NCBI GenBank assembly: GCA_030037185.1
Contig: JASHRR010000560.1
Location: 1-16,363, forward strand
DNA: 16,363 bases
Direction: 5' to 3'
Source of the DNA: Xanthobacteraceae bacterium
Lineage (GTDB): Bacteria; Pseudomonadota; Alphaproteobacteria; Rhizobiales; Xanthobacteraceae
A model generated the notes under the pieces. The model made no database searches, was not told the DNA's origin, and saw only the letters and a program-made list of their open reading frames with translations. The number at the start of each line of letters is the position of its first letter. Positions within the stretch are counted from its first letter, which is position 1. A program made the position numbers and the translations under genes. Shown in pieces: positions 6,810 to 15,955 of the stretch.

Positions 6810-7826
6810 TCACTGCGATCCCTTCTTCGTCGCCTCTGCCGAGGCCTTCTCGGCGGCGCGCGCACCGGCGAGGATGCTGGCCATCGCGTAATTGCCCTCG
6901 TGACACGCGTATTCGTAGATTTCATCGTCGCTCTTGCGCATCGGAACGACTGCTGTCCACGCTCTCGTCCACACTGTCGCATCTTCGACCGTGAATTGGT
7001 AGTTGAGCGTATCAGCGCTGGTGCGGGTGAAGCGCTCGATCAGATGCGTGTTCGCACTCGAGTTTGGCAGGCTGGTCTCACGTTTGAAATTTATCGTGTC
7101 GACAACCAGCGTGTCGCCCTCGAAATGGCCGCGCGAGTCTCCCTTCCATTGGCGAAGGTGCCCGTGGGGACGTCCATCCAAAGGTATAATGCGCGCGTCG
7201 TGGACCATTTCGTTGAGAATCACCACGTATTGCGGGGTCTGGAACAGCTGGAAGTTATTGTTGTAGGCGCCCGGCGTCATAGGCGGTCCGGCGTTGAGGC
7301 CGACAAGGCAACGCTCCTGCAGAGGCCGGTCCTCCCACGAGTCGGCGTGGGGATGGCCAAGCTGCGTATCGCGTTGATCGGCGGCACGCAGCTCCGCGCG
7401 CTTCTTGCCTTCTGGCGTCATCTCGGGAAGGCGGCCATTGGGCGGATCGACGATCAGCGACGTGCGCCTGGTCCCGACCACCTTGTTGCCGCGGTCGTAC
7501 CAGAACTCGTTGTAAGGAACAACGCCGCCCGGCGGATACATCAAACCGCCGAGCTCAGGATCGATTAGATCACGGTTCTGGCGTTGATTTTCTTCCTTTT
7601 CAAAGTTCGCGGCTTCCTCCTCGGTGAAAAACTCCTTGGTCCCAAGCGACACGGGCCGCTCCATCGGCGTGATCGTGCGGTAGTCCCACACTCCCTGGAG
7701 GTCCGGCTGACCGTCCGCCGTTCGTGGAACTGTCCAGGTCTCGCCTGCGGCGGCTGCGGGCGTCAGCAACGCAGCCGCCATGATGACCGACAAACTACCC
7801 ATGGAAGTGAGAAGTCGATGGCTCAT
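6810..7826 (-). CDS. Secreted protein with PRTADGxPDLxGxW motif, paralogue 1 (unknown function)
   Basis: This is a 338-residue protein with a clear signal peptide (about 1-27, cleaved near TPAAAAGE), so it is periplasmic or secreted. The mature protein begins with PRTADGQPDLQGVW (34-47). Further conserved-looking stretches are QLFQTPQYVVILNE, GHFEGDTLVVDT and LNYQFTVEDATVWTRAW, all shared with the next gene. The sequence looks mostly beta-stranded, rich in Trp and Gly, with a Lys/Ala-rich tail. The motif is frequent in unannotated secreted proteins of soil Acidobacteria and Proteobacteria. I know of no assigned function. The start has GGGAGGT 6 nt upstream of ATG. Only 15 nt separate it from the end of its paralogue upstream, so the two form an operon. 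Its end lies 5 nt from the end of the convergent FUSC gene. Confidence 0.88.
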   Translation of the reverse strand: MSHRLLTSMGSLSVIMAAALLTPAAAAGETWTVPRTADGQPDLQGVWDYRTITPMERPVSLGTKEFFTEEEAANFEKEENQRQNRDLIDPELGGLMYPPGGVVPYNEFWYDRGNKVVGTRRTSLIVDPPNGRLPEMTPEGKKRAELRAADQRDTQLGHPHADSWEDRPLQERCLVGLNAGPPMTPGAYNNNFQLFQTPQYVVILNEMVHDARIIPLDGRPHGHLRQWKGDSRGHFEGDTLVVDTINFKRETSLPNSSANTHLIERFTRTSADTLNYQFTVEDATVWTRAWTAVVPMRKSDDEIYEYACHEGNYAMASILAGARAAEKASAEATKKGSQ

Positions 7827-7841
7827 ATGAAACCTCCCTTG

Positions 7842-8666
7842 TCACTTGCTTGGTTGCTTGCGAAGATGCCCGTACATCAGCTCCTCCGCGAACTCCACGC
7901 ACTTGAATTCCATCAGCTGAGCGTTCTTCTCCAACCGACGATAGAGCGGCATGCTCATTTTCCAAGGCCGCGAAAATACTTTGGAATCATCGATGGTGGC
8001 TTGGTAGGTGAGGGCGTCAGGGGTCGCGGGTGTGTAGCGTTCGACCACATGCAGGGCGTCGCTGTGAAAATTCCCGGCCCTGTCAAACCAGGTCTGATCA
8101 TTCAAGCGCGTCACGTCGACGACCAGAGTCTCGCCCTCCCAGTGGCCGACGGAGTGACCCATCCAGCTATCGACGGGGTTCGCTGGCACGTTGTCCATGT
8201 AGATCGTGCGAGTGGCGCCCGCATACTCATAGGCGATCAGGATATATTTCGGGGTCTGAACAATTTGAAACGGAAAGGGCATGTAAGTCGCCCGCGGCAC
8301 CCCGGGCAAATAACACTTGACCTCCGGGTCGGCGGTCAAACGATTTTCAAAGTTCTCTTTCTTTTTCGCCGCGGCTGCCGGCAAGTAGGGGATCTCATTG
8401 CCCTCAACGACGCCGAGCCCCGCTGGAACTGCGCCCGCCGCACCGAGAGCGACCACCGGTCCCGATTGTGCCGCATGCTCCTGGATATTCCAGTTCGCTG
8501 TGTTGAGGGTCTGCCAGATGCCGTTCAAGTCCGGCTTGCCATCCGCCGTCCGCGGCGCCTTGTAGACCTCGGCCCCGCTCGCGACCGGCATCGCGCCGAG
8601 CGGGAGCGCGGCCATGAAGGCGGCCGCAGCACTCGCAAATATCACGCTTGTGAGCCGATTACCCAT
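7842..8666 (-). CDS. Secreted protein with PRTADGxPDLxGxW motif, paralogue 2 (unknown function)
   Basis: This is a 274-residue protein with a signal peptide (about 1-31, ending PVASGA) followed by APRTADGKPDLNGIW (37-51). It shares with its downstream neighbour the blocks IVQTPKYILIAYE, SVGHWEGETLVVDVT, HVVERYTPATPDALTYQATIDDSKVFSRPW and a C-terminal CVE/ACHE-like acidic stretch, so the pair arose by duplication. It is about 64 residues shorter, lacking the long insertion after the first motif. The start is fixed by GAGAGGAG 5-6 nt upstream of ATG. A strong palindrome lies about 60 nt upstream of the start and may control the pair. I do not recognise a biochemical role. The upstream cytochrome gene suggests periplasmic redox or degradative work, but this is only context. 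Confidence 0.88.
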   Translation of the reverse strand: MGNRLTSVIFASAAAAFMAALPLGAMPVASGAEVYKAPRTADGKPDLNGIWQTLNTANWNIQEHAAQSGPVVALGAAGAVPAGLGVVEGNEIPYLPAAAAKKKENFENRLTADPEVKCYLPGVPRATYMPFPFQIVQTPKYILIAYEYAGATRTIYMDNVPANPVDSWMGHSVGHWEGETLVVDVTRLNDQTWFDRAGNFHSDALHVVERYTPATPDALTYQATIDDSKVFSRPWKMSMPLYRRLEKNAQLMEFKCVEFAEELMYGHLRKQPSK

Positions 8667-8720
8667 TGCGTCTCCTCTCCGCCACCCGGCATGGCAGCCG
8701 CCGCTATCCCCACATTACGT

Positions 8721-8751
8721 TAGCCCAACTTAGGATGCCTAAGTTGGGTTA
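8721..8751. repeat. Strong palindrome (hairpin or operator) upstream of the secreted pair
   Basis: The arms CCCAACTTAGG (8724-8734) and CCTAAGTTGGG (8738-8748) are perfectly complementary around a 3-nt loop ATG, and pairing extends outward to 8721/8751 with one G-T pair. No T-run follows on either strand, so a classical intrinsic terminator is unlikely. It lies between the end of the cytochrome gene and the start of the secreted pair, where an operator, attenuator or RNA-processing hairpin are all possible. Confidence 0.7.
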
Positions 8752-8857
8752 GCTTGTCAGCCTGCTTCGGTTAGTCAATCGTTTTCTAAAGGCGCCGCGA
8801 GGGCGGGCACGCTTGGCCTCGCCGCCCTGCGACGCTTGCGCACGAGCGCAATGCACG

Positions 8858-9532
8858 CTAATTGCGACTGGCGGCCTGCTTATCCTGCGGATACCAGAAT
8901 GTCTGGTGGCAGCCCTCGCAGACCGGCTCCATTCGACCACCGATGTCCTCCAGCATCGGAACGTCTTTGGCCTCACTCGCCCGTAACGCTTCCAGGCCGA
9001 GCGCCTGCAATGCCTTAGCAAAGGCATTAAAACTCTTTCGTTTCTTGTTTATAAGCCCGGTTATCTCGGCCGGCTCCAGCTCCACCCCCGGGGCCTCTGA
9101 TTTGGCTCCGACCGGAGCGGCCTTGCGACCCTGCATCATCAGCAGGTTCGCGCCTTCGACTATTCGAACAGCCGCACGGCGCACATTGAGCCAGTCCTCC
9201 GGCGTCTTGGGAGACATGTCCTGCGTCCCCTGTTGATCGATAACCGTGCCTGCGGCTCCCCAAAGGACGTCCGCGGAGGGATCGACGATCGATTCCATGA
9301 GATCTTTTACAGAGGAGTAGACCTGGCGGTCGCTCGCAGCTTTGCTGGAGGGAGCCCCGCACCGAGCCGGGTGAGCGCCTCGGGTGATTTCATTGGCTTG
9401 ATTTGTGGGTTTATCGGCTTGCTCGGCGCAGGCCTTTGCGGCTTTTCGCTGGGCAATGGCGAACGAGGATGACGATACCGCGATTGCTCCCAAGGCCGCC
9501 ATGCACAAGGCCGCGGCGATTTGCCGTCTCAT
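8858..9532 (-). CDS. Secreted c-type cytochrome with one C-terminal CxxCH haem site
   Basis: This is a 224-residue protein with a signal peptide (about 1-28, ending SSSFAIAQ) and a single haem-binding motif near the C-terminus, CEGCH (Cys205, Cys208, His209), followed by QTFWYPQ. Helical segments such as VKDLMESIVDPSADVLW, EDWLNVRRAAVRIVEGANLLMMQG and SFNAFAKALQALGLEALRA precede it, so the fold resembles the four-helix cytochrome c-prime/b562 type with the haem site in the last helix. The start at 9532 is chosen because AAGGAG lies 8 nt upstream; the same frame is open to 9646 but the added residues look non-native. It is in line with the downstream secreted pair and probably carries electrons in the periplasm. 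No defined partner enzyme is visible. Confidence 0.88.
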   Translation of the reverse strand: MRRQIAAALCMAALGAIAVSSSSFAIAQRKAAKACAEQADKPTNQANEITRGAHPARCGAPSSKAASDRQVYSSVKDLMESIVDPSADVLWGAAGTVIDQQGTQDMSPKTPEDWLNVRRAAVRIVEGANLLMMQGRKAAPVGAKSEAPGVELEPAEITGLINKKRKSFNAFAKALQALGLEALRASEAKDVPMLEDIGGRMEPVCEGCHQTFWYPQDKQAASRN

Positions 9533-9642
9533 CTTGCCATCTCCTTCAAATGGACCGGGTCTGTCATGGTAGCGCCTGCGCGCTTGTTCGAAAACAGGGC
9601 GTCCCAATCGCCTTGATCGGATCAGTCGCGAGGCGGACGTTC

Positions 9643-10398
9643 TCATTGACTGGCAGCGGCGGTTAGTTCAGCAACGATGTCCTCCTTCATGGCGGCCTCG
9701 ATGGCGAGCATGATTCGATGGGAGGTCAATCCGTCCACGACGCGATGATCCATCAGCACCTGGGCCAGCAAGTCGCCGTCGGCATCGAGGCTTCCGTAAA
9801 TCAGGCTGAACGAGATCGGAGTTGTCGATTGCATCACCTGCGCCCGCCGCACCGGAAATGAATGCACTGAGTACGTCCCGAAATACTGGGATCGCAGCCA
9901 CCCGGACCACTGCAGCGCGAAACTCCACAACGGCCGCCTGACGATCCAAGGCAGGCGGGAAAAACGGATCAGGCGTCGATATCCGCCGACGCTCTCGACC
10001 GGCCGTCGCTTGAGGCCACGCAGAATAACGTCGATTTCCGCCAAGCTGAGCAATTCCGGGCGCTTGATCTGGTCGAAAAATACGGCACGCTGGCCGTTCC
10101 ACTCGCGCTCCACCACCATTGTTGCAACCGGATAGGGATGCAGGTAGAGCCGCGGCCATGGAAACGGCAGGTAGGCGATTCGCAATTCCGGCCATTTTCG
10201 GGAGGCGAGCGCGACTGCTTTCACCCAGATCGCACCCCACCCGATCGGCGGGCGCCGCGTTTTACGGGCAACCGCGACCTGCGCAAGGTTGATGCGCCAA
10301 TTTCCTGCGACGACTTGGGACTTTTTGCCGAAATGAACGACGTCGCGCATCCACCGGCGGTGGAGGGGAACAGGTGACCAGCGGCGATCGGGGCTCAC
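9643..10398 (-). CDS. Stand-alone E2-type (2-oxoacid dehydrogenase) acyltransferase domain
   Basis: This protein of about 251 residues matches the catalytic domain of dihydrolipoamide acyltransferases. The active-site motif DHRVVDG is near the C-terminus, with the His and Asp of HxxxD in place, and an ISFSLIYGSLDADGD strand precedes it. There is no lipoyl domain and no E1/E3-binding domain, so it is not a normal dehydrogenase component. Proteins of this short type, with a start like RRWSPVPLHRRWMRDVVHFGKK and the block YLPFPWPRLYLHP, occur on their own in rhizobia and their acceptor is unknown. The GTG at 10398 is preferred because the family similarity begins there. GTG 10467 and ATG 10350 are alternatives and none has a clear ribosome binding site. 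The cytochrome gene starts 110 nt downstream on the same strand. Confidence 0.8.
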   Translation of the reverse strand: MSPDRRWSPVPLHRRWMRDVVHFGKKSQVVAGNWRINLAQVAVARKTRRPPIGWGAIWVKAVALASRKWPELRIAYLPFPWPRLYLHPYPVATMVVEREWNGQRAVFFDQIKRPELLSLAEIDVILRGLKRRPVESVGGYRRLIRFSRLPWIVRRPLWSFALQWSGWLRSQYFGTYSVHSFPVRRAQVMQSTTPISFSLIYGSLDADGDLLAQVLMDHRVVDGLTSHRIMLAIEAAMKEDIVAELTAAASQ

Positions 10399-10522
10399 CG
10401 CGCGACCAGACTTTGGCAGCGGAGAACGCCGCGCGCGTGTTGGCGCGCACCTTGAACCGTAACCCACGCCTGAAGGCGGGGGCTTTTGCCCCAGCCGGCG
10501 GGTGTCGGGCTTCTCTCTCGCC

Positions 10523-10783
10523 TCATACCAAGCGCGGAGCCTGAGGGGCCAAGGTTACAACAGCGGCCCAGGATGGCCGGATATTCCGTAACGTCGCTTG
10601 GGTCTTTCGATATTTGCGGGTAGCGCCGGCCTCGTCGCCGCGCTGCACGTTGCTGGCGTCATTGCCGCGCTCGAGCCTATCGAGGGGCGGCTTCCACTGC
10701 TCCTTCGCGGTCGGCGTCAGTTGCCGATTCACCACCACCTTCATGCCTTCAGGTCTAGAGGAGTTCTCGTTATGTTTCAACAC
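10523..10783 (-). CDS. Small hypothetical protein, basic
   Basis: This 86-codon frame begins at GTG 10783, with an alternative ATG at 10744 preceded by GAAGG. The central part, RQLTPTAKEQWKPPLDRLERG and NVQRGDEAGATRKYRKTQ, is basic, helical and has GC-rich third positions, as expected of a real rhizobial gene, while the last residues look less convincing. I do not recognise a family or domain. It sits between the acyltransferase gene and the divergent rpsD leader. A degraded remnant of a longer gene is an alternative. Confidence 0.4.
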   Translation of the reverse strand: MLKHNENSSRPEGMKVVVNRQLTPTAKEQWKPPLDRLERGNDASNVQRGDEAGATRKYRKTQATLRNIRPSWAAVVTLAPQAPRLV

Positions 10784-10857
10784 TTGCTCCGCGCTTCCTC
10801 CCCGATGCCTAAAGGGGGGCTGCCGCAGCGGTGGGTCCGGTCAATACCCGTCCGTGA

Positions 10858-10873
10858 TGCAATTGCATGCAAT
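10858..10873. repeat. Two overlapping perfect palindromes upstream of the rpsD promoter
   Basis: TGCAATTGCA (10858-10867) and ATTGCATGCAAT (10862-10873) are both perfect palindromes and share six bases. They lie about 45 nt upstream of the putative -35 element of rpsD, where an activator or repressor could bind. The role is inferred from position only. Confidence 0.4.
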
Positions 10874-10916
10874 CGACACCTGCTCCTTCCTGCGGCCTTA
10901 CATCGAGATTGCGGGT

Positions 10917-10945
10917 TTGACACCCAAGCCGGCATCCCCTAAAAG
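10917..10945 (+). promoter_or_regulatory. Putative sigma-70 promoter of rpsD
   Basis: A perfect -35 box TTGACA (10917-10922) is separated by exactly 17 nt from TAAAAG (10940-10945), which matches four of six positions of the -10 consensus. Transcription would start near 10952, giving an rpsD leader of about 200 nt. Confidence 0.5.
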
Positions 10946-10956
10946 CTGCATGGGAT

Positions 10957-10974
10957 GCGGGCCTGATGGCCCGC
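10957..10974 (+). other. Perfect hairpin at the 5' end of the rpsD leader
   Basis: GCGGGCC (10957-10963) and GGCCCGC (10968-10974) form a perfect 7-bp GC stem closed by the loop TGAT. It would be at the very 5' end of the rpsD transcript if the putative promoter is used. Such hairpins can protect mRNA from decay. No T-run follows, so it is not a standard terminator. Confidence 0.45.
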
Positions 10975-11056
10975 GTTGCGTTTCGCGACCCGCGGTTTGC
11001 GCCTTCACTCGGAGCGCGTGAACCTGTCGGCGCCCCTGCCAACCTACCCGCGACCC

Positions 11057-11074
11057 GGGGAGGGAAGGGGAGGG
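11057..11074 (+). promoter_or_regulatory. G-quadruplex motif in the rpsD leader
   Basis: Four G-tracts of three or four bases, GGGGAGGGAAGGGGAGGG, have loops of only one, two and one nucleotides, the pattern of very stable quadruplexes. A fifth G-tract follows at 11084-11086. It is on the sense strand of the leader, about 80 nt before the rpsD start, so an RNA quadruplex could affect translation. The preceding C-rich stretch could compete by ordinary pairing. Confidence 0.5.
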
Positions 11075-11124
11075 TGCAGAGGAGGGCGCGATCCTCAAAA
11101 TCACCAATAATCAATGGGTTGCGC

Positions 11125-11137
11125 CTTGCGGTGCAAG
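11125..11137 (+). other. Small hairpin next to the rpsD ribosome binding site
   Basis: CTTGC (11125-11129) pairs with GCAAG (11133-11137) around GGT. It ends 7 nt before TGAGGA (11145-11150), the ribosome binding site of rpsD, and could tune access of ribosomes. Confidence 0.3.
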
Positions 11138-11155
11138 CCCGCAGTGAGGACGCGA

Positions 11156-11773
11156 ATGACAAAGCGAGTTGAGGCGAAGCACAAGCTCGATCGCCGTATG
11201 GGCCAGAACATCTGGGGCCGCCCCAAGAGCCCCGTCAATCGCCGCGAATACGGGCCCGGCCAGCACGGCCAACGCCGCAAGGGCAAGCTCTCCGACTTCG
11301 GCGTGCAGCTGCGCGCCAAGCAGAAGCTTAAGGGCTACTACGCCAATATTTCCGAGAAGCAGTTTCGCAGTATCTACGGTGACGCGATCCGCATGAGGGG
11401 CGACTCCGGTGCCAACCTGATCGGCCTCCTGGAACGCCGGCTCGACGCCGTGATCTATCGCGCCAAGTTCGTACCGACCGTGTTCGCGGCCCGCCAGTTC
11501 ATCAACCACGGCCACGTCAAGGTGAACGGCCGCCGGGTCAACATCCCGAGTTTCCAAATGAAGGTCGGCGACGTGGTCGAGGTCAAGGACAAGTCCAAGC
11601 AACTCGCCCTGGTGCTAGAAGCCACCGGCCTCGCCGAGCGCGACGTGCCAGACTACATCGAGGTCGACCACGGCAAGATGACCGCCAAGCTTGCGCGGGT
11701 ACCGACACCGACCGAGGTGCCGTATCCGGTGCAGATGGAGCCGCATCTGGTGGTGGAATATTATTCGCGGTGA
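11156..11773 (+). CDS. rpsD: 30S ribosomal protein S4
   Basis: This is a primary 16S rRNA-binding protein that starts assembly of the 30S subunit body. The product of 205 residues is the normal alphaproteobacterial length and begins [23 protein letters not shown], as in rhizobial S4. The N-terminal domain covers about 1-90, and the S4 RNA-binding domain about 94-155 ([33 protein letters not shown]). The ATG at 11156 has TGAGGA 6 nt upstream; an in-frame upstream ATG at 11114 only adds unconserved residues. The gene stands alone, as is usual in this class, rather than in the alpha operon as in E. coli. The leader contains hairpins and a G-quadruplex motif, so autoregulation is possible but not shown. 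It converges with grxD. Confidence 0.98.
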   Translation: MTKRVEAKHKLDRRMGQNIWGRPKSPVNRREYGPGQHGQRRKGKLSDFGVQLRAKQKLKGYYANISEKQFRSIYGDAIRMRGDSGANLIGLLERRLDAVIYRAKFVPTVFAARQFINHGHVKVNGRRVNIPSFQMKVGDVVEVKDKSKQLALVLEATGLAERDVPDYIEVDHGKMTAKLARVPTPTEVPYPVQMEPHLVVEYYSR

Positions 11774-11808
11774 TGCAGAGCGCCGAGCCGGCCGCCCGCG
11801 TTAAGAAT

Positions 11809-11847
11809 GCGCCAGGGACGCCCGCGCCGATCAGGCCCTGGCGCTTT
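11809..11847 (+). terminator. Possible terminator of rpsD, overlapping the grxD end
   Basis: GCGCCAGGG (11809-11817) and CCCTGGCGC (11836-11844) form a perfect 9-bp stem with an 18-nt loop, followed by TTT. It starts 36 nt after the rpsD stop and its right arm lies within the last codons of the convergent grxD. The T-run is short, so termination may be weak. Confidence 0.35.
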
Positions 11848-12169
11848 CCCTGATCGCCAAGCCTTTCTCCTTCAGCAGGTCCTGCAGCTCGCCGGCCTGG
11901 AACATTTCCCGCACGATGTCACACCCGCCGACAAACTCGCCCTTGACGTAGAGCTGGGGGATGGTCGGCCAGTTGGAGTAGCCCTTGATGCCGTTGCGCA
12001 GTTCGTCGTTGTCCAGCACGTTGAGGCCCTTATAGGCCACGCCGAGGTGGTCCAGGATCTGCACCACCTGGCCCGAGAACCCGCACATCGGGAACTGCGG
12101 GGTGCCCTTCATGAACAGCACCACGTCGTTTGAATTCACTTCATTGTCGATGAACTGCTCGATGCCCAT
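11831..12169 (-). CDS. grxD: Monothiol glutaredoxin, Grx4/GrxD family (CGFS type)
   Basis: This is a carrier and delivery protein for [2Fe-2S] clusters in the cytoplasm that works with BolA proteins. The product has 112 residues, the normal size for a single-domain CGFS glutaredoxin. The active-site block is [14 protein letters not shown], with the cluster-binding Cys29 and Lys21, and the glutathione-binding stretches [19 protein letters not shown] are intact. The ATG at 12169 is chosen because the product begins [11 protein letters not shown] like the family and GAAGG lies just upstream; the frame is open further upstream without similarity. It lies 134 nt downstream of the bolA-like gene, the usual partner, in the rhizobial order purL-bolA-grxD. 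Confidence 0.97.
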   Translation of the reverse strand: MGIEQFIDNEVNSNDVVLFMKGTPQFPMCGFSGQVVQILDHLGVAYKGLNVLDNDELRNGIKGYSNWPTIPQLYVKGEFVGGCDIVREMFQAGELQDLLKEKGLAIRESARA

Positions 12170-12303
12170 GGCTGACCTTCGCTCGGTTATCGCCTCGGCG
12201 CGCCCGAACCGGTCGGGACCGAGGATTGAATAAAACGGCTGAGTACCAAAGTCGTGCGTTTGCGCCGCAAACGCAAGGGCGCCGCGAGGATTAGTCCTCC
12301 TCC

Positions 12304-12540
12304 TCACCCTCTCGGAACGCCGGTCTGCAATGCAAGCGCGTGGAGCTTGCCGCCCATTTCGGCCTTGAGGGCGTCATAGACGAGCTGGTGCTGCTGCACC
12401 CGGGATTTGCCGCGGAATGTCTCCGAGAGCACGGTCGCGGAATAATGGTCGCCGTCGCCGGCAAGATCGCGTATCGTTACCTCGGCGTCCGGAATACATG
12501 CCTTGATCAGCCGCTCGATGTCATTTGCTCGCATCGGCAT
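12304..12540 (-). CDS. bolA: BolA-family protein, partner of the CGFS glutaredoxin
   Basis: This is a small cytoplasmic protein of 78 residues of the BolA/IbaG family. It forms complexes with monothiol glutaredoxins that hold a shared [2Fe-2S] cluster. The signature [25 protein letters not shown] contains the invariant His51, and [16 protein letters not shown] is the conserved middle strand. ATG 12540 is chosen because AGAGGA lies about 8 nt upstream; a second ATG six bases in (12534) is possible. The name ibaG could equally apply because the two subfamilies cannot be separated by eye. It lies between purL (100 nt upstream) and grxD. Confidence 0.93.
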   Translation of the reverse strand: MPMRANDIERLIKACIPDAEVTIRDLAGDGDHYSATVLSETFRGKSRVQQHQLVYDALKAEMGGKLHALALQTGVPRG

Positions 12541-12640
12541 TGCGGATTCCTCTACAGCTTCTATACCTTCCACCCCTGCCCGGGCCCCGCTCGCTCATTT
12601 TGAGCCATATTAGCCGAAAACGCCGCCGGCTTTCGCGACA

Positions 12641-14887
<2,247 letters not shown>

Positions 14888-14987
14888 TTGACGTCGAAAT
14901 CCGCGCACACGAGCGAGGGCAGGTTGAACGCCTGCTTTGCCCGCCCTTAAGGTTGCAATCGATCAAATTTCCGCCCCTGGGCGTCCC

Positions 14988-15689
14988 CTAGGCGGCGCCG
15001 TCGAGGTACTCAGCAAGCCCTTGGAAAAGTCCGCGCCCATCGGTGGGACCCAGCGCTGCCTCTACGTGATTTTCCAGATGCGGCATCATGCCGAGTACGT
15101 TGCCGCGTGCGTTGACGATGCCGGCAATAGCGTTGGTTGCACCGTTGAAGTTCCATTTCGGGTTGCGCGTGCCGTCAGGCGCACTGTAGCGCAACACCAC
15201 CCGGCCTTCGCCCTCGAGGCGCGCAATGGTGTCGGCGTCTGCGGTATAATTGCCTTCGCCATGAGCGGCCGGCACGCAAATCACCTGGCCGGCATTGTAA
15301 CCGCGGGTGAACGCCGTGTCGGAGCGCTCGACCCGCAGATATACCTCCCGGCAGATGAATTTAAGCTGTGCGTTGCGCATCAACACCCCCGGCAACAGGC
15401 CGGCCTCGCACAGTATCTGGAAGCCGTTGCAGACGCCGAGGACAAGACCGCCGGCCGCCGCGAAAGCGCGCACCGCGTCCATTATCGGGGCGCGGGCCGC
15501 GATGGCGCCGCAGCGCAGATAGTCCCCATAAGAAAAACCGCCCGGCAGGACCGCGATGTCAATCCCCGCAGGCAACGCCGTGTCGGCATGCCACACCATG
15601 GCGGGCTCGCGGCCTGACACCAGCTTCAGCGTGCGCGCCATGTCGCGCTCGCGATTGATGCCCGGAAAGATGATGACAGCGGCTTTCAA
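14988..15689 (-). CDS. purQ: Phosphoribosylformylglycinamidine synthase, glutaminase subunit PurQ
   Basis: This is a class I glutamine amidotransferase that releases ammonia from glutamine for PurL. The product has 233 residues, the normal size. The nucleophile is Cys87 in GVCNGFQ, and the other two triad residues are His204 and Glu206 in [11 protein letters not shown]. The start [16 protein letters not shown] and the glycine-rich [15 protein letters not shown] are typical. It begins 7 nt after the purS stop, so the two are translated from one message. Confidence 0.98.
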   Translation of the reverse strand: MKAAVIIFPGINRERDMARTLKLVSGREPAMVWHADTALPAGIDIAVLPGGFSYGDYLRCGAIAARAPIMDAVRAFAAAGGLVLGVCNGFQILCEAGLLPGVLMRNAQLKFICREVYLRVERSDTAFTRGYNAGQVICVPAAHGEGNYTADADTIARLEGEGRVVLRYSAPDGTRNPKWNFNGATNAIAGIVNARGNVLGMMPHLENHVEAALGPTDGRGLFQGLAEYLDGAA

Positions 15690-15696
15690 TTAATCC

Positions 15697-15939
15697 TCAG
15701 TCCATGATCTTCACGTCGAAATTCTCGATCACGGTGTTCGCCAGCAGCCTCTCGGCAGCCTCGGTGAGTTTGGCTGCGGCAACGGCACGGTCGCCTTCGG
15801 CGATCTCGATGTCGAACAGCTTGCCCTGACGAACGCTTGCAACGCCTGCGATACCGAGCGATCTCAGCGCCCCCTCGATCGCCTTGCCCTGGGGATCGAG
15901 AATGCCGGATTTCAGCGTTACGGTGACCTGGGCTTTCAT
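15697..15939 (-). CDS. purS: Phosphoribosylformylglycinamidine synthase, small subunit PurS
   Basis: This is the small structural subunit that bridges PurL and PurQ in the three-part synthase. The product of 80 residues has the usual length and the family pattern MKAQVTVTLKSGILDPQGKAIEGAL followed by the VRQGKLFDIEI strand. The start lies directly behind an inverted repeat (15940-15955) and lacks a good ribosome binding site. In many rhizobia purC lies upstream, but it is not found here. Confidence 0.97.
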   Translation of the reverse strand: MKAQVTVTLKSGILDPQGKAIEGALRSLGIAGVASVRQGKLFDIEIAEGDRAVAAAKLTEAAERLLANTVIENFDVKIMD

Positions 15940-15955
15940 GACATGTTCTCATGTC
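15940..15955. repeat. Inverted repeat abutting the purS start codon
   Basis: On the minus strand GACATG-AGAA-CATGTC forms a perfect 6-bp inverted repeat that ends at the base before the purS ATG (15937-15939). The only purine-rich stretch that could act as a ribosome binding site is in the loop. Folding could affect initiation, or the repeat could be chance. Confidence 0.35.

Noticed and set aside
7584..8723. 379-codon plus-strand frame, and a similar 255-codon frame at 6801-7568
   Set aside because: Both are antisense to the secreted paralogues, which have signal peptides, shared motifs and strong ribosome binding sites. The plus-strand products have neither.
8724..8748. Reading the palindrome as a classical terminator of the cytochrome gene
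   Set aside because: No T-run follows the stem on either strand and it lies about 110 nt beyond the stop codon, so it is listed as a palindrome of unknown role.
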